In this document: in pieces, positions 23,092-31,839 of the stretch
Numbering within the stretch: the stretch's first letter is position 1
Layout: each line of letters opens with the position of its first letter
From: Massilia polaris
Lineage (GTDB): Bacteria > Pseudomonadota > Gammaproteobacteria > Burkholderiales > Burkholderiaceae_D
Direction of reading: 5' to 3'
DNA: 64,000 nucleotides
Assembly: GCF_012927275.1 (NCBI RefSeq)
Contig: NZ_JABBGG010000006.1
Coordinates: 124,001 to 188,000 of the forward strand
Translations under genes and position numbers: made by a program
The notes under the pieces: generated by a model
Told to the model about the DNA's origin: nothing
Database searches by the model: none
The model's input: only the letters and a program-made list of their open reading frames with translations

Positions 23092-24345
23092 ATGACCAAG
23101 CTCGCCCAACTGCGTGAACAACGCAACATCGAAGCCAAAAAAGCAAACGACCTGAATAACAAGCACCCGGCCGACCAACGCATGCCGGCTGCCGAAGCCG
23201 AAAAGCTCGACGCCGTGCTGGCTTCAATCGAGGCGATCGACAACGAAATCTCGCGCGAGGACCGGATGGCGAAACTGGCCGCCGACAATCCGGCCGCGCA
23301 GCACGAAGCTGCGCTGAACGCGGCGACCCGCGACACATCGAAGCAGGGCGAAGAGTCGCAGGCGCTGCGCGCATACCTGGCCGGCGGCCTGATGAATATG
23401 GCCGAAGGCGACCGCAACCGCATGCTGGCCCGCCAGAGCCCCGACATTCGCAATGCGATGAGCACCACCACCGCAGCCGAAGGCGGCTACACCACGGCGC
23501 CGGAATACCAGAAGACGCTGGAAGCGGCGATGAAGGCATTCGGAGGCATGCGCGCTGTCGCGTCCGTGATCCGCACCGCCACCGGGACGCAGATGAATTT
23601 CCCGACCGCTGACTCCACTGCAGAAGAAGGCGAAATCGTTGGCCAGAACGTCGTCGTTGCCAACGGAGAAACCACGTTTGGCAATGCGACCATGGACGTG
23701 TTCAAGTATTCGTCCAAGGATATCGCGATCCCATTCGAACTGGTGCAGGACTCGTTTATCGACATCGAAGCCTACGTCCAGACACTTCTGGCTCTGCGCC
23801 TCGGCCGTATCCAGAACCGCCACTTCACCGTTGGCACTGGCACGGGCCAGCCGATGGGCTTGGTCACCGCAGCTGGCGCGGGCAAGATCGGCGGCACCGG
23901 CCAGACCGTGACTGTCACCTACGACGACCTGGTGGACTTGGAGCACTCGGTCGATCCGGTCTACCGCGGCGCTCCAGGCGTTGGCTACATGTTCCACGAC
24001 TCGACCTTGAAGGCGGTTCGCAAGATCAAGGACTTGGAAGGTCGTCCGATCTTCGTGCCAGGCTATGAGTCCGGCAACCCTGGCGGCGCGCCAGATCGCA
24101 TCATGAACCGCGCGATCACGATCAACCAGCACATGCCTGTGATGGCTGCCAACGCGAAGTCGATCCTGTTCGGTCAGCTTAACAAGTACCTAATCCGCGA
24201 CGTGATGGACCTGACCCTGTTCCGCTTCACCGACTCGGCATTTACCCGTAAGGGCCAGATCGGCTTCCTGGCCTTCCAGCGTTCAGGCGGCAACCTGATC
24301 GACGTGGGCGGCGCAGTCAAGACGTACAGCAACTCGGCCACCTAA
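23092..24345 (+). CDS. major capsid protein (HK97 fold)
   Basis: 417 aa. Residues about 1-105 are helical and charged (KLAQLREQRNIEAKKAND, EKLDAVLASIEAIDNE), the scaffold-like delta domain removed by the protease. The shell domain begins near STTTAAEGGYTTAPEYQKTL and contains RTATGTQMNFPTADSTAEEG (the E-loop-proximal segment of this family), KDIAIPFELVQDS and FTVGTGTGQPMGLV. ATG 23092 follows CCGAAAGGCACC. It builds the icosahedral shell. Confidence 0.96.
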   Translation: MTKLAQLREQRNIEAKKANDLNNKHPADQRMPAAEAEKLDAVLASIEAIDNEISREDRMAKLAADNPAAQHEAALNAATRDTSKQGEESQALRAYLAGGLMNMAEGDRNRMLARQSPDIRNAMSTTTAAEGGYTTAPEYQKTLEAAMKAFGGMRAVASVIRTATGTQMNFPTADSTAEEGEIVGQNVVVANGETTFGNATMDVFKYSSKDIAIPFELVQDSFIDIEAYVQTLLALRLGRIQNRHFTVGTGTGQPMGLVTAAGAGKIGGTGQTVTVTYDDLVDLEHSVDPVYRGAPGVGYMFHDSTLKAVRKIKDLEGRPIFVPGYESGNPGGAPDRIMNRAITINQHMPVMAANAKSILFGQLNKYLIRDVMDLTLFRFTDSAFTRKGQIGFLAFQRSGGNLIDVGGAVKTYSNSAT

Positions 24346-24401
24346 GTCGGCGCGCGCGGCGGGCCCCGGCTCGCCGCTTCCCTCAACTCCGAAAGAAAAT
24401 C

Positions 24402-24578
24402 ATGGCAAAAAACCAGAAGGCCGCCGAAGGCCAAGTCAAGGTTCGCGTGCTGGTCGAGTGCGAGTACGGCAAATGCAACGAGGTCGCGGTCATCGATGCG
24501 AGCCTGGTCGCATCCCTGCATGGTGTCCTCGATGCGGAGCCTGCGGCCGTCGAATACGCCGAGTCGCTGGTGAAGTAA
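24402..24578 (+). CDS. 58-aa phage protein after the capsid gene
   Basis: ATG 24402 with GAAAGAAA upstream. Sequence MAKNQKAAEGQVKVRVLVEC then EYGKCNEVAVIDASL: a short beta-type domain with CEYGKC. Position directly after the capsid gene suggests a head-associated or small regulatory protein, but the family is not recognised. GC and codon use match the head genes. Confidence 0.55.
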   Translation: MAKNQKAAEGQVKVRVLVECEYGKCNEVAVIDASLVASLHGVLDAEPAAVEYAESLVK

Positions 24579-24645
24579 CCCGCCCCGAATTCCCCTTAGC
24601 GCCGGCCGCAACGCCTGGCGCTGAATCCCCACATCTGATCGCGCC

Positions 24646-24825
24646 ATGACCAGCACCAATGCCGACCTCATCGCCGCGATGCGCGAGTTTGCGCTCGATC
24701 CATCCGGAATTTGCTACGTCGTGCGCGGTCGGCGCGGCGCTGTGGCCATCTTCGAGGATGACATCGGCCGATTCGAATCAGATGAGGGTCTGCTGGAATT
24801 CATTCGCGCTCGGTGCGCTGAATAG
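24646..24825 (+). CDS. 59-aa phage protein in the head region
   Basis: ATG 24646. Sequence MTSTNADLIAAMREFALDPSG, a beta hairpin (ICYVVRGRRGAVAIFEDDIG) and an acidic end. No domain recognised. It lies alone with 67 and 121 bp on either side and no strong ribosome binding site, so support is moderate. Confidence 0.45.
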   Translation: MTSTNADLIAAMREFALDPSGICYVVRGRRGAVAIFEDDIGRFESDEGLLEFIRARCAE

Positions 24826-24946
24826 ATCGGCCGACTCAAGCTCAGAGCTATTTCCACTAACCCGTAGATCGCAAGCTTCCGCCAGGCCCTGTTCAAGGGC
24901 GGCGTGTGCTGGGGCGACAAGTACAAATCTCACTGAAAGGTAGTCC

Positions 24947-25372
24947 ATGGCCTCGTTCCAGAAATTCAATGACTTCGCCGAACAGGTGCTCAAGGGCGTC
25001 CACAATTTCTCGGCACACGCCTTCAAGGTGGCCCTGACGAATACCGCGCCATCGGCTGCCAATGCCGTGCTGGCCGACATCACGCAGATTGCCGCAACTG
25101 GTGGCTACGTCGCTGGAGGCTACGCTCTTGATTCCGTCGTGCTGTCGGAAGCTGCTGGTACTGCCAAGGTTGTCATTGCCGACGAGGTTATCACCGCGAC
25201 CGGCGGTAGCGTGGGCCCGTTCCGGTACGCCGTCGTTTTTAACGACACTGCCACATCACCCGCTGATGCGCTTGTCGGCTTCTACGACTACGGATCGAGC
25301 ATCACCTTGGCCGATACCGAGAGCCTCACTATTGATTTTGATGCCGCAGCCGGCGTCCTCGCGCTGGCATAA
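24947..25372 (+). CDS. phage structural protein, probably head-associated
   Basis: 141 aa with GAAAGGTAG before ATG 24947. FQKFNDFAEQVLKGVHNF followed by HAFKVALTNTAPSAAN matches a family of small structural proteins I know from many siphoviruses, encoded between capsid and connector genes. Beta-rich, no signal peptide. Probably decorates the head or forms part of a head fibre. The exact role is not established. Confidence 0.6.
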   Translation: MASFQKFNDFAEQVLKGVHNFSAHAFKVALTNTAPSAANAVLADITQIAATGGYVAGGYALDSVVLSEAAGTAKVVIADEVITATGGSVGPFRYAVVFNDTATSPADALVGFYDYGSSITLADTESLTIDFDAAAGVLALA

Positions 25373-25374
25373 CG

Positions 25375-25812
25375 ATGATCGTCGCGTCCACTTTCACCGA
25401 AGGCCCGGCGCAGGCCGACGGGCGCATTCCGATTCACGAATTGCACGTTGCCGACGATGGTCGCGAGTTCAAGCGCACGTGGCTGTGGGACGGCACGCTG
25501 AACGTCGGCATGGTGCTGGAAGCGGCGGCGGAAGTCTTCACGCAGACGCTGGCCGACCGCAAGGCGGCTTTGCTGGCGGTGGTTGGTATGGAAGTGCCTT
25601 ACACGAACTACGAGTTCATTGACCGCTTCACGGCGCAGGAATATGCAGATGCCCGTGAGGCGGCAGAAGCCGATATCCATGTGGCTTTCTTTATGAAGAA
25701 ACTGGATTCGTCCAAGGCGGTCTATATGACCCTAGCACGCCCCGGCATCGCTCGCCTTTTGCAACTCGGGAAGCTGACCACTGAGCGCGCAGCCGTGATC
25801 GGAGCCGACTAA
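25375..25812 (+). CDS. phage structural protein (145 aa)
   Basis: ATG 25375 lies 2 bp after the previous stop. Beta-rich N-terminal half (IPIHELHVADDGREFKRTWLWDG) and a helical C-terminal half. The end overlaps the ATG of the 449-aa beta-helix-like gene by 1 bp. Part of the same head-associated module; family not firmly recognised. Confidence 0.55.
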   Translation: MIVASTFTEGPAQADGRIPIHELHVADDGREFKRTWLWDGTLNVGMVLEAAAEVFTQTLADRKAALLAVVGMEVPYTNYEFIDRFTAQEYADAREAAEADIHVAFFMKKLDSSKAVYMTLARPGIARLLQLGKLTTERAAVIGAD

Positions 25813-27161
25813 TGGCTATCAGGTACGTTAAAAGCGGCGCAGCAGGTACTGCTGACGGCAGTTCATGGGCCAATGCCCACCTCACGCTGCTGCCAGCGGC
25901 GACGGCAGCAGCGCCGGGCGACACCATCTATGTGTCGCACGCCCACTCGGAATCGCAGAACAGCGCCATGACGCTCACGTTTGCTGGGACTGCCGCAAAC
26001 CCGGTGTATGTCATTTGCGTCAACGATGGGGCGATGCCACCAACCGCCGTAGCGGAGACCGCCGTGGTGGCGACCGGAACCGGTACGGGTAGTTCGCTGG
26101 CCATCTCGGGCTGCATCTACGACTACGGCGTCAACTTCCGGGCCGGGGTAGGCAGCACCAGTGCGACGTCTGGCATGACGCTGAATAACCTGGACGGGCA
26201 CAAGCAGATTTACGCCAATTGCCTTTTAGAGCTTGGCGGTACGGCCAACGCCCTGATGTCGTTTGGCTCATCGGCTTCGGGCGGCACTGAAACAGTCACC
26301 ATATTCCAGCAAGCGGAAGTGAAGTTTGCAGCAACCACACAAAGGATGCGTTTCAGCAGCGCCAAATTCCGCTGGACTGGTGGTGGCATCGCTTCGGGAA
26401 GTGCCGCAAGTGCCAACCTGATCGCGGCCAGCTGCCAGCAAGTGATCGATGCCGAGTTCCACGGCGTAGACCTGGTCAATCTTGGCACATCGGCCAACCT
26501 GATCGAAACGGGCCTGCCTACCAGCGGCCATGTGACGTTCGCCAACTGCAAACTGCCCGCTTCGTGGAACGGCGAATTGGCTGGCGGCGCAGTAGTAAAC
26601 CCCGGCTTCCGCGCTGAAATGCATAACTGCGACAGCGCAGACACCAATTACCGTCTCAAGACCACGGATTTTACCGGCAGCATCAACACCGACCCGGTGT
26701 TCATTAAGTCGGGCGGCACATGGGGCAGCGACACGCCGTTCTCGTTCAAGATGGAAGTCACCAACGCCAGCGTGCGCCCGTACTTCTCGCCGCTGGAATC
26801 GCCCGTAATGAACCGCTGGAACACGACGACGGGCAGCGCCATCACCGTGACGGCGGAAATCCTGCACGACAGCGCCACCAACCTGACCGATGCCGATATC
26901 TGGCTGGAAGTGCAGTATTTAGGCGCCAGCGGCTATCCTCAAGGAACGTTTATCGAAGACATGAAGGCCGATTTCCTTGCTGCGGCAGCCGACCAGACTG
27001 CATCGAGCGCGACATGGGCGACCACCGGTATGACCAATCCGAACAAGCAAAAGCTGTCGGTGACATTCATGCCGCAGGAGGCTGGCTATTTCCATGCGCG
27101 GGTATTCCTCGCCAAGCCAAGCGCGATTGTCTACATTGATCCAAATCTACAGGTGAGCTAA
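25812..27161 (+). CDS. large beta-rich phage surface protein (449 aa)
   Basis: MAIRYVKSGAAGTADGSSWANA and GDTIYVSHAH are the start seen in right-handed parallel beta-helix proteins (pectate-lyase-like). Many short Asn/Gly/Ser/Thr strand repeats follow, then a C-terminal beta-sandwich-like domain (SAITVTAEILHDSATN). Located among head genes rather than after the tape measure, so it may be a head fibre or head-decoration protein that binds surfaces. It overlaps neighbours by 1 bp on each side. No catalytic motif is visible. Confidence 0.65.
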   Translation: MAIRYVKSGAAGTADGSSWANAHLTLLPAATAAAPGDTIYVSHAHSESQNSAMTLTFAGTAANPVYVICVNDGAMPPTAVAETAVVATGTGTGSSLAISGCIYDYGVNFRAGVGSTSATSGMTLNNLDGHKQIYANCLLELGGTANALMSFGSSASGGTETVTIFQQAEVKFAATTQRMRFSSAKFRWTGGGIASGSAASANLIAASCQQVIDAEFHGVDLVNLGTSANLIETGLPTSGHVTFANCKLPASWNGELAGGAVVNPGFRAEMHNCDSADTNYRLKTTDFTGSINTDPVFIKSGGTWGSDTPFSFKMEVTNASVRPYFSPLESPVMNRWNTTTGSAITVTAEILHDSATNLTDADIWLEVQYLGASGYPQGTFIEDMKADFLAAAADQTASSATWATTGMTNPNKQKLSVTFMPQEAGYFHARVFLAKPSAIVYIDPNLQVS

Positions 27162-28000
27162 TGGCGCAACGCCTGATACCGGGCTTCGGCTACGTCGAAG
27201 AAACCGGCAGCGGCCCGCGCCTGATACCGGGTGTCGGGTATGTTGACGAGACCGTAGGAGCGCCAGCCGGTTACACACTGTCCGCCGCCACCGGCACATT
27301 CACCATCACGGGCAATGCTGCCGGAATGGCTGTCGCGCGCCAGCTCGCCGCTGCACCTGGTTCATTCTCCATCACCGGATCAGCCGCTGGACTGAAGGCT
27401 GCGCGCCAGCTCGCGGCCGCCGTCGGCACGTTCGCACTGACTGGTGGCACCACCGGGTTGCGCGCCGCGCGGAAGCTTTCGGCAGCACCGGCATCGTTTG
27501 CGCTGACTAGTGGTGTCGCCGGCCTGCGCCCCGCCCGCCGCCTAGTCGCCGCCACCGGCTCGCTCAGCATCACGGGGCATGCGGCCAATCTGACGTACAC
27601 GCCGGGTGGCAATGTCCTGACCGCGCAGGCCGGCGCATTCACCATCACCGGCAGTGCGACAGCCTTGCGCGCGAGTCGACGTCTGACCGCTGCGCCGGGC
27701 AGCTTCTCGATCCTCGCCAACGGCGCGGGGATGGCGATGGGGCGGCGGTTGAGTGCAGGAGCGGGAGGCTTCAGCATCACGGGCGGCGCGGCAGGGCTCA
27801 GCGCGGCGCGCCGGCTGACAGTAGGCGTTGGAATCTACGCGCTTACGGGATATGCGGTGGATATGACGTACAGCTCGGGCATCACTTACGCCCGCGCCCC
27901 ATCCGGCTCAGGCTATTCGCCGCAACGCAATGAAAGTCAGTCGCGGCCAACCAGTGGCGCGCAGTCCCGTCCAGCAGCAACACAGAGGAATAGCCGATGA
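27161..28000 (+). CDS. Ala/Gly-rich 22-residue repeat protein
   Basis: 279 aa. The first 30 residues hold a duplicated RLIPGxGYVxET motif. Nine repeats of about 22 aa follow (residues 38-240), with a hydrophobic pattern like AAxGSFSITGxAAGL and Ala-Arg at the end of each unit. The C-terminus is disordered (Ser/Gln/Arg). Such repeats suggest a beta-solenoid shaft. It is coupled to the beta-rich gene before it and overlaps the connector gene by 4 bp, so it is probably a shaft or adaptor for the same surface structure. Confidence 0.65.
   Translation: MAQRLIPGFGYVEETGSGPRLIPGVGYVDETVGAPAGYTLSAATGTFTITGNAAGMAVARQLAAAPGSFSITGSAAGLKAARQLAAAVGTFALTGGTTGLRAARKLSAAPASFALTSGVAGLRPARRLVAATGSLSITGHAANLTYTPGGNVLTAQAGAFTITGSATALRASRRLTAAPGSFSILANGAGMAMGRRLSAGAGGFSITGGAAGLSAARRLTVGVGIYALTGYAVDMTYSSGITYARAPSGSGYSPQRNESQSRPTSGAQSRPAATQRNSR
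27272..27880 (+). repeat. nine tandem 66-bp-type coding repeats
   Basis: Units of 22 codons (two of 23, one of 25) with strong protein-level but only moderate DNA-level similarity, so the array is old. Units 5 and 9 end with a TYTPGG/TYSSG insertion in place of the usual xAR, which divides the array into two blocks. Confidence 0.75.
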
Positions 28001-28566
28001 CATCCGAAGTAATTGTCGAGCCTGTCGAAATGGCGGTATCGCTGACTTCCGCGCGAAACGCGGCGCGCGTCAACGGAACTGACCACGACGAGGCTATCGA
28101 AATCGAGGTGCGCGCACTTATGATCGAAGCCGAACATTACACCGGCCATGCGCTCATTACGCAAACTCACGAGATCACGCTCGACAGGTTCCCAAAGGCC
28201 GACATGGGTAACGGCCCCGGCAGCATTCGAATGCCGCTGGCGCAACTCCAGTCAGTCACAAGCGTCAAGTATTTTGACCTCGATAACATCGAGCAGACGC
28301 TTGACCCGGCGGATTACACCATCGACCGAAAAAGCAAGCCAGGGTACATCGTTCCGGCGCCGAATGTCACTTGGCCTGCCACGTATTGCCGGATCAATGC
28401 GGTTAGCGTGGTGGCCGTGCATGGATATGGCGATACCGCAGCCAGCGTGCCTGACGGATTCAAGAGCTTCATCCTGGGCCGCATTCAGGAGCATTTCGCC
28501 ACACCTGGTACTGCTCCATCGCCTTATCTCATCGGGAAGATACATCCGTACAAGGTGTACGGCTGA
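27997..28566 (+). CDS. head-tail connector (phiE125 gp8 / HK97 gp6 type)
   Basis: 189 aa; ATG 27997 overlaps the previous stop. VEMAVSLTSARNAARVNGTDHDEAI followed by EIEVRALMIEAEHYTGHALI is the classic start of the phiE125 gp8 connector family, and VPDGFKSFILGRIQEHF is its C-terminal helix. It forms the ring below the portal. Confidence 0.85.
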   Translation: MTSEVIVEPVEMAVSLTSARNAARVNGTDHDEAIEIEVRALMIEAEHYTGHALITQTHEITLDRFPKADMGNGPGSIRMPLAQLQSVTSVKYFDLDNIEQTLDPADYTIDRKSKPGYIVPAPNVTWPATYCRINAVSVVAVHGYGDTAASVPDGFKSFILGRIQEHFATPGTAPSPYLIGKIHPYKVYG

Positions 28567-28910
28567 TGGTCGCCCCATTCCGTCGCGACGAAAAGGTGTC
28601 GATCCAGCACAACATCGGCGGGGTCGATCCAGACTACGGCACTCCAGTCGAGAACTGGGTAACGCTGCTGGACCGCTACTGGGCCAACGTACAGGACGAG
28701 CTTCCAAGCCGCGCCGAGTCGACCTCTAACGGGCTTGACTTGAGCGTTAGGCGCAGCAGGCTTCGAATGCAGGGCGCGGGCGCAGTGACCGGCAAGATGC
28801 GCGCCGTTCTGCATAGCCGTGGCGACCTGATTATGCAGATCATCTCCGGGCCAGCGATGCTCGATGACCGAGTGCATTACGAATTCCGATTGGAGGCGTA
28901 CGGTGGCTGA
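28566..28910 (+). CDS. head closure / head-tail adaptor protein
   Basis: 114 aa; the pattern RDEKVSIQHNIGGVDPDYGT, WANVQDE, LRMQGAG and the C-terminal YEFRLEAYGG fits the SPP1 gp16/HK97 gp7 joining family. It overlaps the previous stop by 1 bp and the next gene by 8 bp. Prevents DNA leakage and connects the portal complex to the tail. Confidence 0.75.
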   Translation: MVAPFRRDEKVSIQHNIGGVDPDYGTPVENWVTLLDRYWANVQDELPSRAESTSNGLDLSVRRSRLRMQGAGAVTGKMRAVLHSRGDLIMQIISGPAMLDDRVHYEFRLEAYGG

Positions 28911-29463
28911 CCAAATCATCAAGGGCGGCAAGGAGTTGGATGCGTTCCTTCGCAGCCTTCCAGTAAAGGTGGAGCGGAATATCATGCGCGCCGCCCTTCG
29001 TGCCGGGGCTGCGGTTCTTCGCGATGAAGCCAGGGCGAACGTGCCTGTCGATTCCGGCGCACTCCGCAAAAGCATCAAGGTTTCGACCGGCTTTAAAAAA
29101 GGCGTTGTGCGCGCCACAGTGAAAACAGATCCCAAGATCGCCTATTACGCCCACATGGTCGAGTATGGCACGAAGCCCCACCTAATCAAGGTGCAGGATA
29201 GCGAGCGCCCGATCAACTGGCGACTGACTGGAAAGCGGAATAAGTTGACGTATATGTCGATGAGGACAATCAACAGGAATGCGCTAAAAATCGGGAATAC
29301 ATTTATCGGGCCGGTTGTGAGCCACCCCGGCGCAAAGCCATCGCCATTTATGCGCCCGTCATTTGACAGCAAGAGTGGCGCAGCGATTGAGGCGGTAACC
29401 GCAAAAATCCGCGAACGCCTTACCAAAGAAGGCATCAACGTACCAGCACCGGAGGCAGAATGA
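28903..29463 (+). CDS. HK97 gp10-family tail completion protein
   Basis: 186 aa from GTG 28903, chosen for GGAGG at 28892-28896. KELDAFLRSLPVKVERNIMR, then NVPVDSGALRKSIKV and YAHMVEYGTKPH are the strongly conserved features of the HK97 gp10 family. It acts at the head-tail interface. The C-terminus (PSPFMRPSFDS) is also typical. Confidence 0.88.
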   Translation: MADQIIKGGKELDAFLRSLPVKVERNIMRAALRAGAAVLRDEARANVPVDSGALRKSIKVSTGFKKGVVRATVKTDPKIAYYAHMVEYGTKPHLIKVQDSERPINWRLTGKRNKLTYMSMRTINRNALKIGNTFIGPVVSHPGAKPSPFMRPSFDSKSGAAIEAVTAKIRERLTKEGINVPAPEAE

Positions 29464-29702
29464 AAATCAGAATGACGAAATCAATTCGCGGATCACTCAA
29501 CGGCGTGACCGTAGACGATCTGGAAGAGGGTCAGGACTACGAAACCGTGAAATCTCCGCTCGGCGAGCGGATGGGGCGCGCGCACATCGCCAATTATGCC
29601 GCTGTTGAACTTGACGACGACTGGAATCCGGTTGTGGTCGAAGTGGCCGCGCCGGTCGATGAGCCATCGCCCGAACCCCAAGCGAAGTCGCGCAAGAAAT
29701 GA
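29460..29702 (+). CDS. 80-aa phage protein in the connector operon
   Basis: ATGA overlap with gp10-like gene and 4-bp overlap with the next. MKIRMTKSIRGSLNGVTVDDLEEGQ then YETVKSPLGERM is a small beta-barrel-like domain known in many phages at this position; the tail is acidic then basic. Function unknown. Confidence 0.6.
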   Translation: MKIRMTKSIRGSLNGVTVDDLEEGQDYETVKSPLGERMGRAHIANYAAVELDDDWNPVVVEVAAPVDEPSPEPQAKSRKK

Positions 29703-30103
29703 ACGCGGTTGTTGTGATGCGGTCCCTGCTTCTCGCGCATGCGCCAGTCGCCGCGATTGTCGGCAGCAAGGTATTCGCCGGGAGCGTGCCGCAAGGGACT
29801 GCACTTCCCGCAATCGGCATCAAGGAAATCAGTCGCCCAGAGCGGATCACGATCGCGAACGGCGGACCCGCGACGCTAGTTACGGCGCGCATCCAGGTGA
29901 CGGTGTACGGCACATCATATCCGCAGCAGAAGGCCCTACTGCTGGCCGCAAAGCTCGGGGCTGGCGTCCATACCGGCACGATTGCCGGCGTGGACGTGCG
30001 CAGCGTTCTACGCGATACGGTCGGCCCCGATATGGGCGACGAGTCAGTTCCGACGTTCGAGCAGAGCCGTGATTTCAAAGTGACATACATCGAGCCAAAT
30101 TAA
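29699..30103 (+). CDS. DUF3168 tail completion / terminator protein
   Basis: 134 aa. The DUF3168 pattern starts at LLLAHAPVAAIVGSKVFAGSVPQG, with PAIGIKEIS and a final REYKVTYIE-like end (SRDFKVTYIEPN). Family members cap the head-proximal end of the tail tube. It ends the connector operon; an intrinsic terminator follows. Confidence 0.8.
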   Translation: MNAVVVMRSLLLAHAPVAAIVGSKVFAGSVPQGTALPAIGIKEISRPERITIANGGPATLVTARIQVTVYGTSYPQQKALLLAAKLGAGVHTGTIAGVDVRSVLRDTVGPDMGDESVPTFEQSRDFKVTYIEPN

Positions 30104-30122
30104 ACACTTCCAGATTCACCGC

Positions 30123-30150
30123 AGCCAGCCTAACCCGCTGGCTTTTTTTT
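30123..30150 (+). terminator. intrinsic terminator after connector genes
   Basis: AGCCAGC (30123-30129) pairs with GCTGGCT (30137-30143), followed by a T-run to 30150. Separates the connector and tail-tube operons. Confidence 0.8.
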
Positions 30151-30220
30151 ACGCCCATTTCCCAACCTGCCTGCCCACGCGCTCTTGCACGGCAGGTTCT
30201 TTTGATCGAAAGGTAACGCC

Positions 30221-30661
30221 ATGACTTATGAAACAGTAGCGAATACCGCCGTGTCCATCTCGGCGTCCCTGCCAGGCTCCCAAACCGCCGGCGCGTTTGC
30301 CGCGCTGCCATGGACTCCCGTCGGCGAGTTGACCGACATCGGTAGCGTCCTTGGCCGTGAGTACAACACAGCCACTCACGCCCCTGTCGGTAGCGCCCAG
30401 CAGACGGAGAAGAAGGCCAGCTACAAACTGCCGAACGCGGACTTCACCTGCGGATGGGATGAGGCCGATGCTGGTCAGATCATCATCAACGCGGCCGCCA
30501 ACTCCAATGCCATCTATTCGTTCAAGATGGTCAAGCAGAGCGGCGCCATTCGCTACTTCACCGCGCAAGTGATGAAGATGGTCGAGAACAACGGTACGGT
30601 TGACAACGTGGTGCAGGGCGCTTTCACTCTGCTGCGCCAAACCGACACCATCAAGGCATAA
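30221..30661 (+). CDS. major tail tube protein
   Basis: 146 aa; GAAAGG before ATG 30221. WTPVGELTDIGSVLGREYNTA and the C-terminal VDNVVQGAFTLLRQTD match the siphovirus tail tube fold. Located after the tail terminator and before the chaperones, as expected. It polymerises into the noncontractile tail. Confidence 0.8.
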   Translation: MTYETVANTAVSISASLPGSQTAGAFAALPWTPVGELTDIGSVLGREYNTATHAPVGSAQQTEKKASYKLPNADFTCGWDEADAGQIIINAAANSNAIYSFKMVKQSGAIRYFTAQVMKMVENNGTVDNVVQGAFTLLRQTDTIKA

Positions 30662-30670
30662 GGGGAAATC

Positions 30671-31177
30671 ATGGCTACCCTCAATGCAAGCATCACGCTC
30701 TCGCTCGGGGCCACTCTGGTCAATGCGCTCGATTTGGGTGACGTGACGCAGAACGTCAATAACGCCAGCAACTTCGCCCTCACTGACGGCACCGGCGCTA
30801 ATCAGGCCAAGTCGCTGTTCTCCGACACGCGCACGCTGGCCGCCAGTGGAACGGAAAACCTCGACCTGGCCGCGACGCTGATCGATGCCTTCGGCGCCGC
30901 GATCACCTTCACCAAGATCAAGGCGCTGATCATCAAGGCTTCGGCTGCGAACACGAATGATGTTGTGGTAGGCGGTCACGCCACCGCAGCGTGTTTCTCG
31001 TTCTTCGGCGCGGCGACGCACACGCTGAAGGTCAAGCCGGGCGGCATGATCGCCCTGGTCGCTCCGGACGCGAACGGCTACCCCGTCACCGCGACCACCG
31101 CCGACATGCTGACGGTAACGAACAGCGCTGGCGGCACCGGCGTCACCTACGACGTAATCATCATCGGCGTCGCGTAA
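30671..31177 (+). CDS. phage structural protein after the tail tube gene
   Basis: 168 aa, ATG 30671 preceded by AAGGGGA. Beta-rich (SITLSLGATLVNALDLG, HTLKVKPGGMIALVAP). This type of protein (NxLxLGDVTQNV...) is known near tail genes in siphoviruses and may be a tail tube-associated or decoration protein. The precise role is unknown. Confidence 0.6.
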   Translation: MATLNASITLSLGATLVNALDLGDVTQNVNNASNFALTDGTGANQAKSLFSDTRTLAASGTENLDLAATLIDAFGAAITFTKIKALIIKASAANTNDVVVGGHATAACFSFFGAATHTLKVKPGGMIALVAPDANGYPVTATTADMLTVTNSAGGTGVTYDVIIIGVA

Positions 31178-31272
31178 TCCCTCACGGCCATCCGGCCAAC
31201 CCCAGCACCGGCTGGTCGCTGTCGCCTTCGTGGGCGCGGCGGCTGGCACGGGCTAATCACACAAGCCAAATC

Positions 31273-31773
31273 ATGAATCAAAAAATACCGCTGATTACGG
31301 CAGGTCGCCTCAGAGAGCTTTTCATATATGACGAGGCAACAGGATTTTTCATCTGGCGCAAGACGTGCGGTGCGCGAGCTAAGGCAGGGGCGATTGCGGG
31401 ACATAAGAGTAGTCGCGAGTACATTCAGATGAGGCTCGACGGTCGGAACTACAAAGGCCATCGTCTCGCTTGGCTTTATGTTCATGGTGAGTGGCCCTCT
31501 GATCAAATTGATCACATAAACGGCGTCAAAAGTGATAACCGAATCGCTAATCTGCGCGATGTCTCCTGCAATATTAATCACCAAAACCTTAGACAAGCGT
31601 GCGTGCGTAGCAGCACGGGCCTGCTTGGCGTTATTCCTGATAAAAACCGCTGGCGCGCACGAATCGACGCCAACAAAAAGACCTACCGACTCGGGTCTTT
31701 TAACTCGCCGGAGTTGGCGCACGCGGCTTACATCGAAGCGAAGCGCAGGCTTCATGAAGGCTGCACCATCTAA
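31273..31773 (+). CDS. HNH homing endonuclease with AP2-type C-terminal part
   Basis: 166 aa. The HNH core is KGHRLAWLYVHGEWPSDQIDHING then NRIANLRDVS and NINHQN. The C-terminal part (GLLGVIPDKNRWRARID, YRLGSFNSPELAHAAY) is the AP2-type DNA-binding domain common in phage HNH endonucleases. It is AT-richer than its neighbours and separates the tail tube genes from the chaperones. Inserted, selfish, not needed for virions (inferred). Confidence 0.9.
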   Translation: MNQKIPLITAGRLRELFIYDEATGFFIWRKTCGARAKAGAIAGHKSSREYIQMRLDGRNYKGHRLAWLYVHGEWPSDQIDHINGVKSDNRIANLRDVSCNINHQNLRQACVRSSTGLLGVIPDKNRWRARIDANKKTYRLGSFNSPELAHAAYIEAKRRLHEGCTI

Positions 31774-31839
31774 ATTTTTACATCAATCCACTCAGCACCC
31801 CTCTGGCAACAGCCAATCACCCACGACTAGGAACTCACC

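Noticed and set aside
27272-27880. CRISPR-like periodicity
   Set aside because: The 66-bp period encodes a 22-residue protein repeat, with no constant repeat and variable spacer structure. I saw no CRISPR array anywhere in the window.
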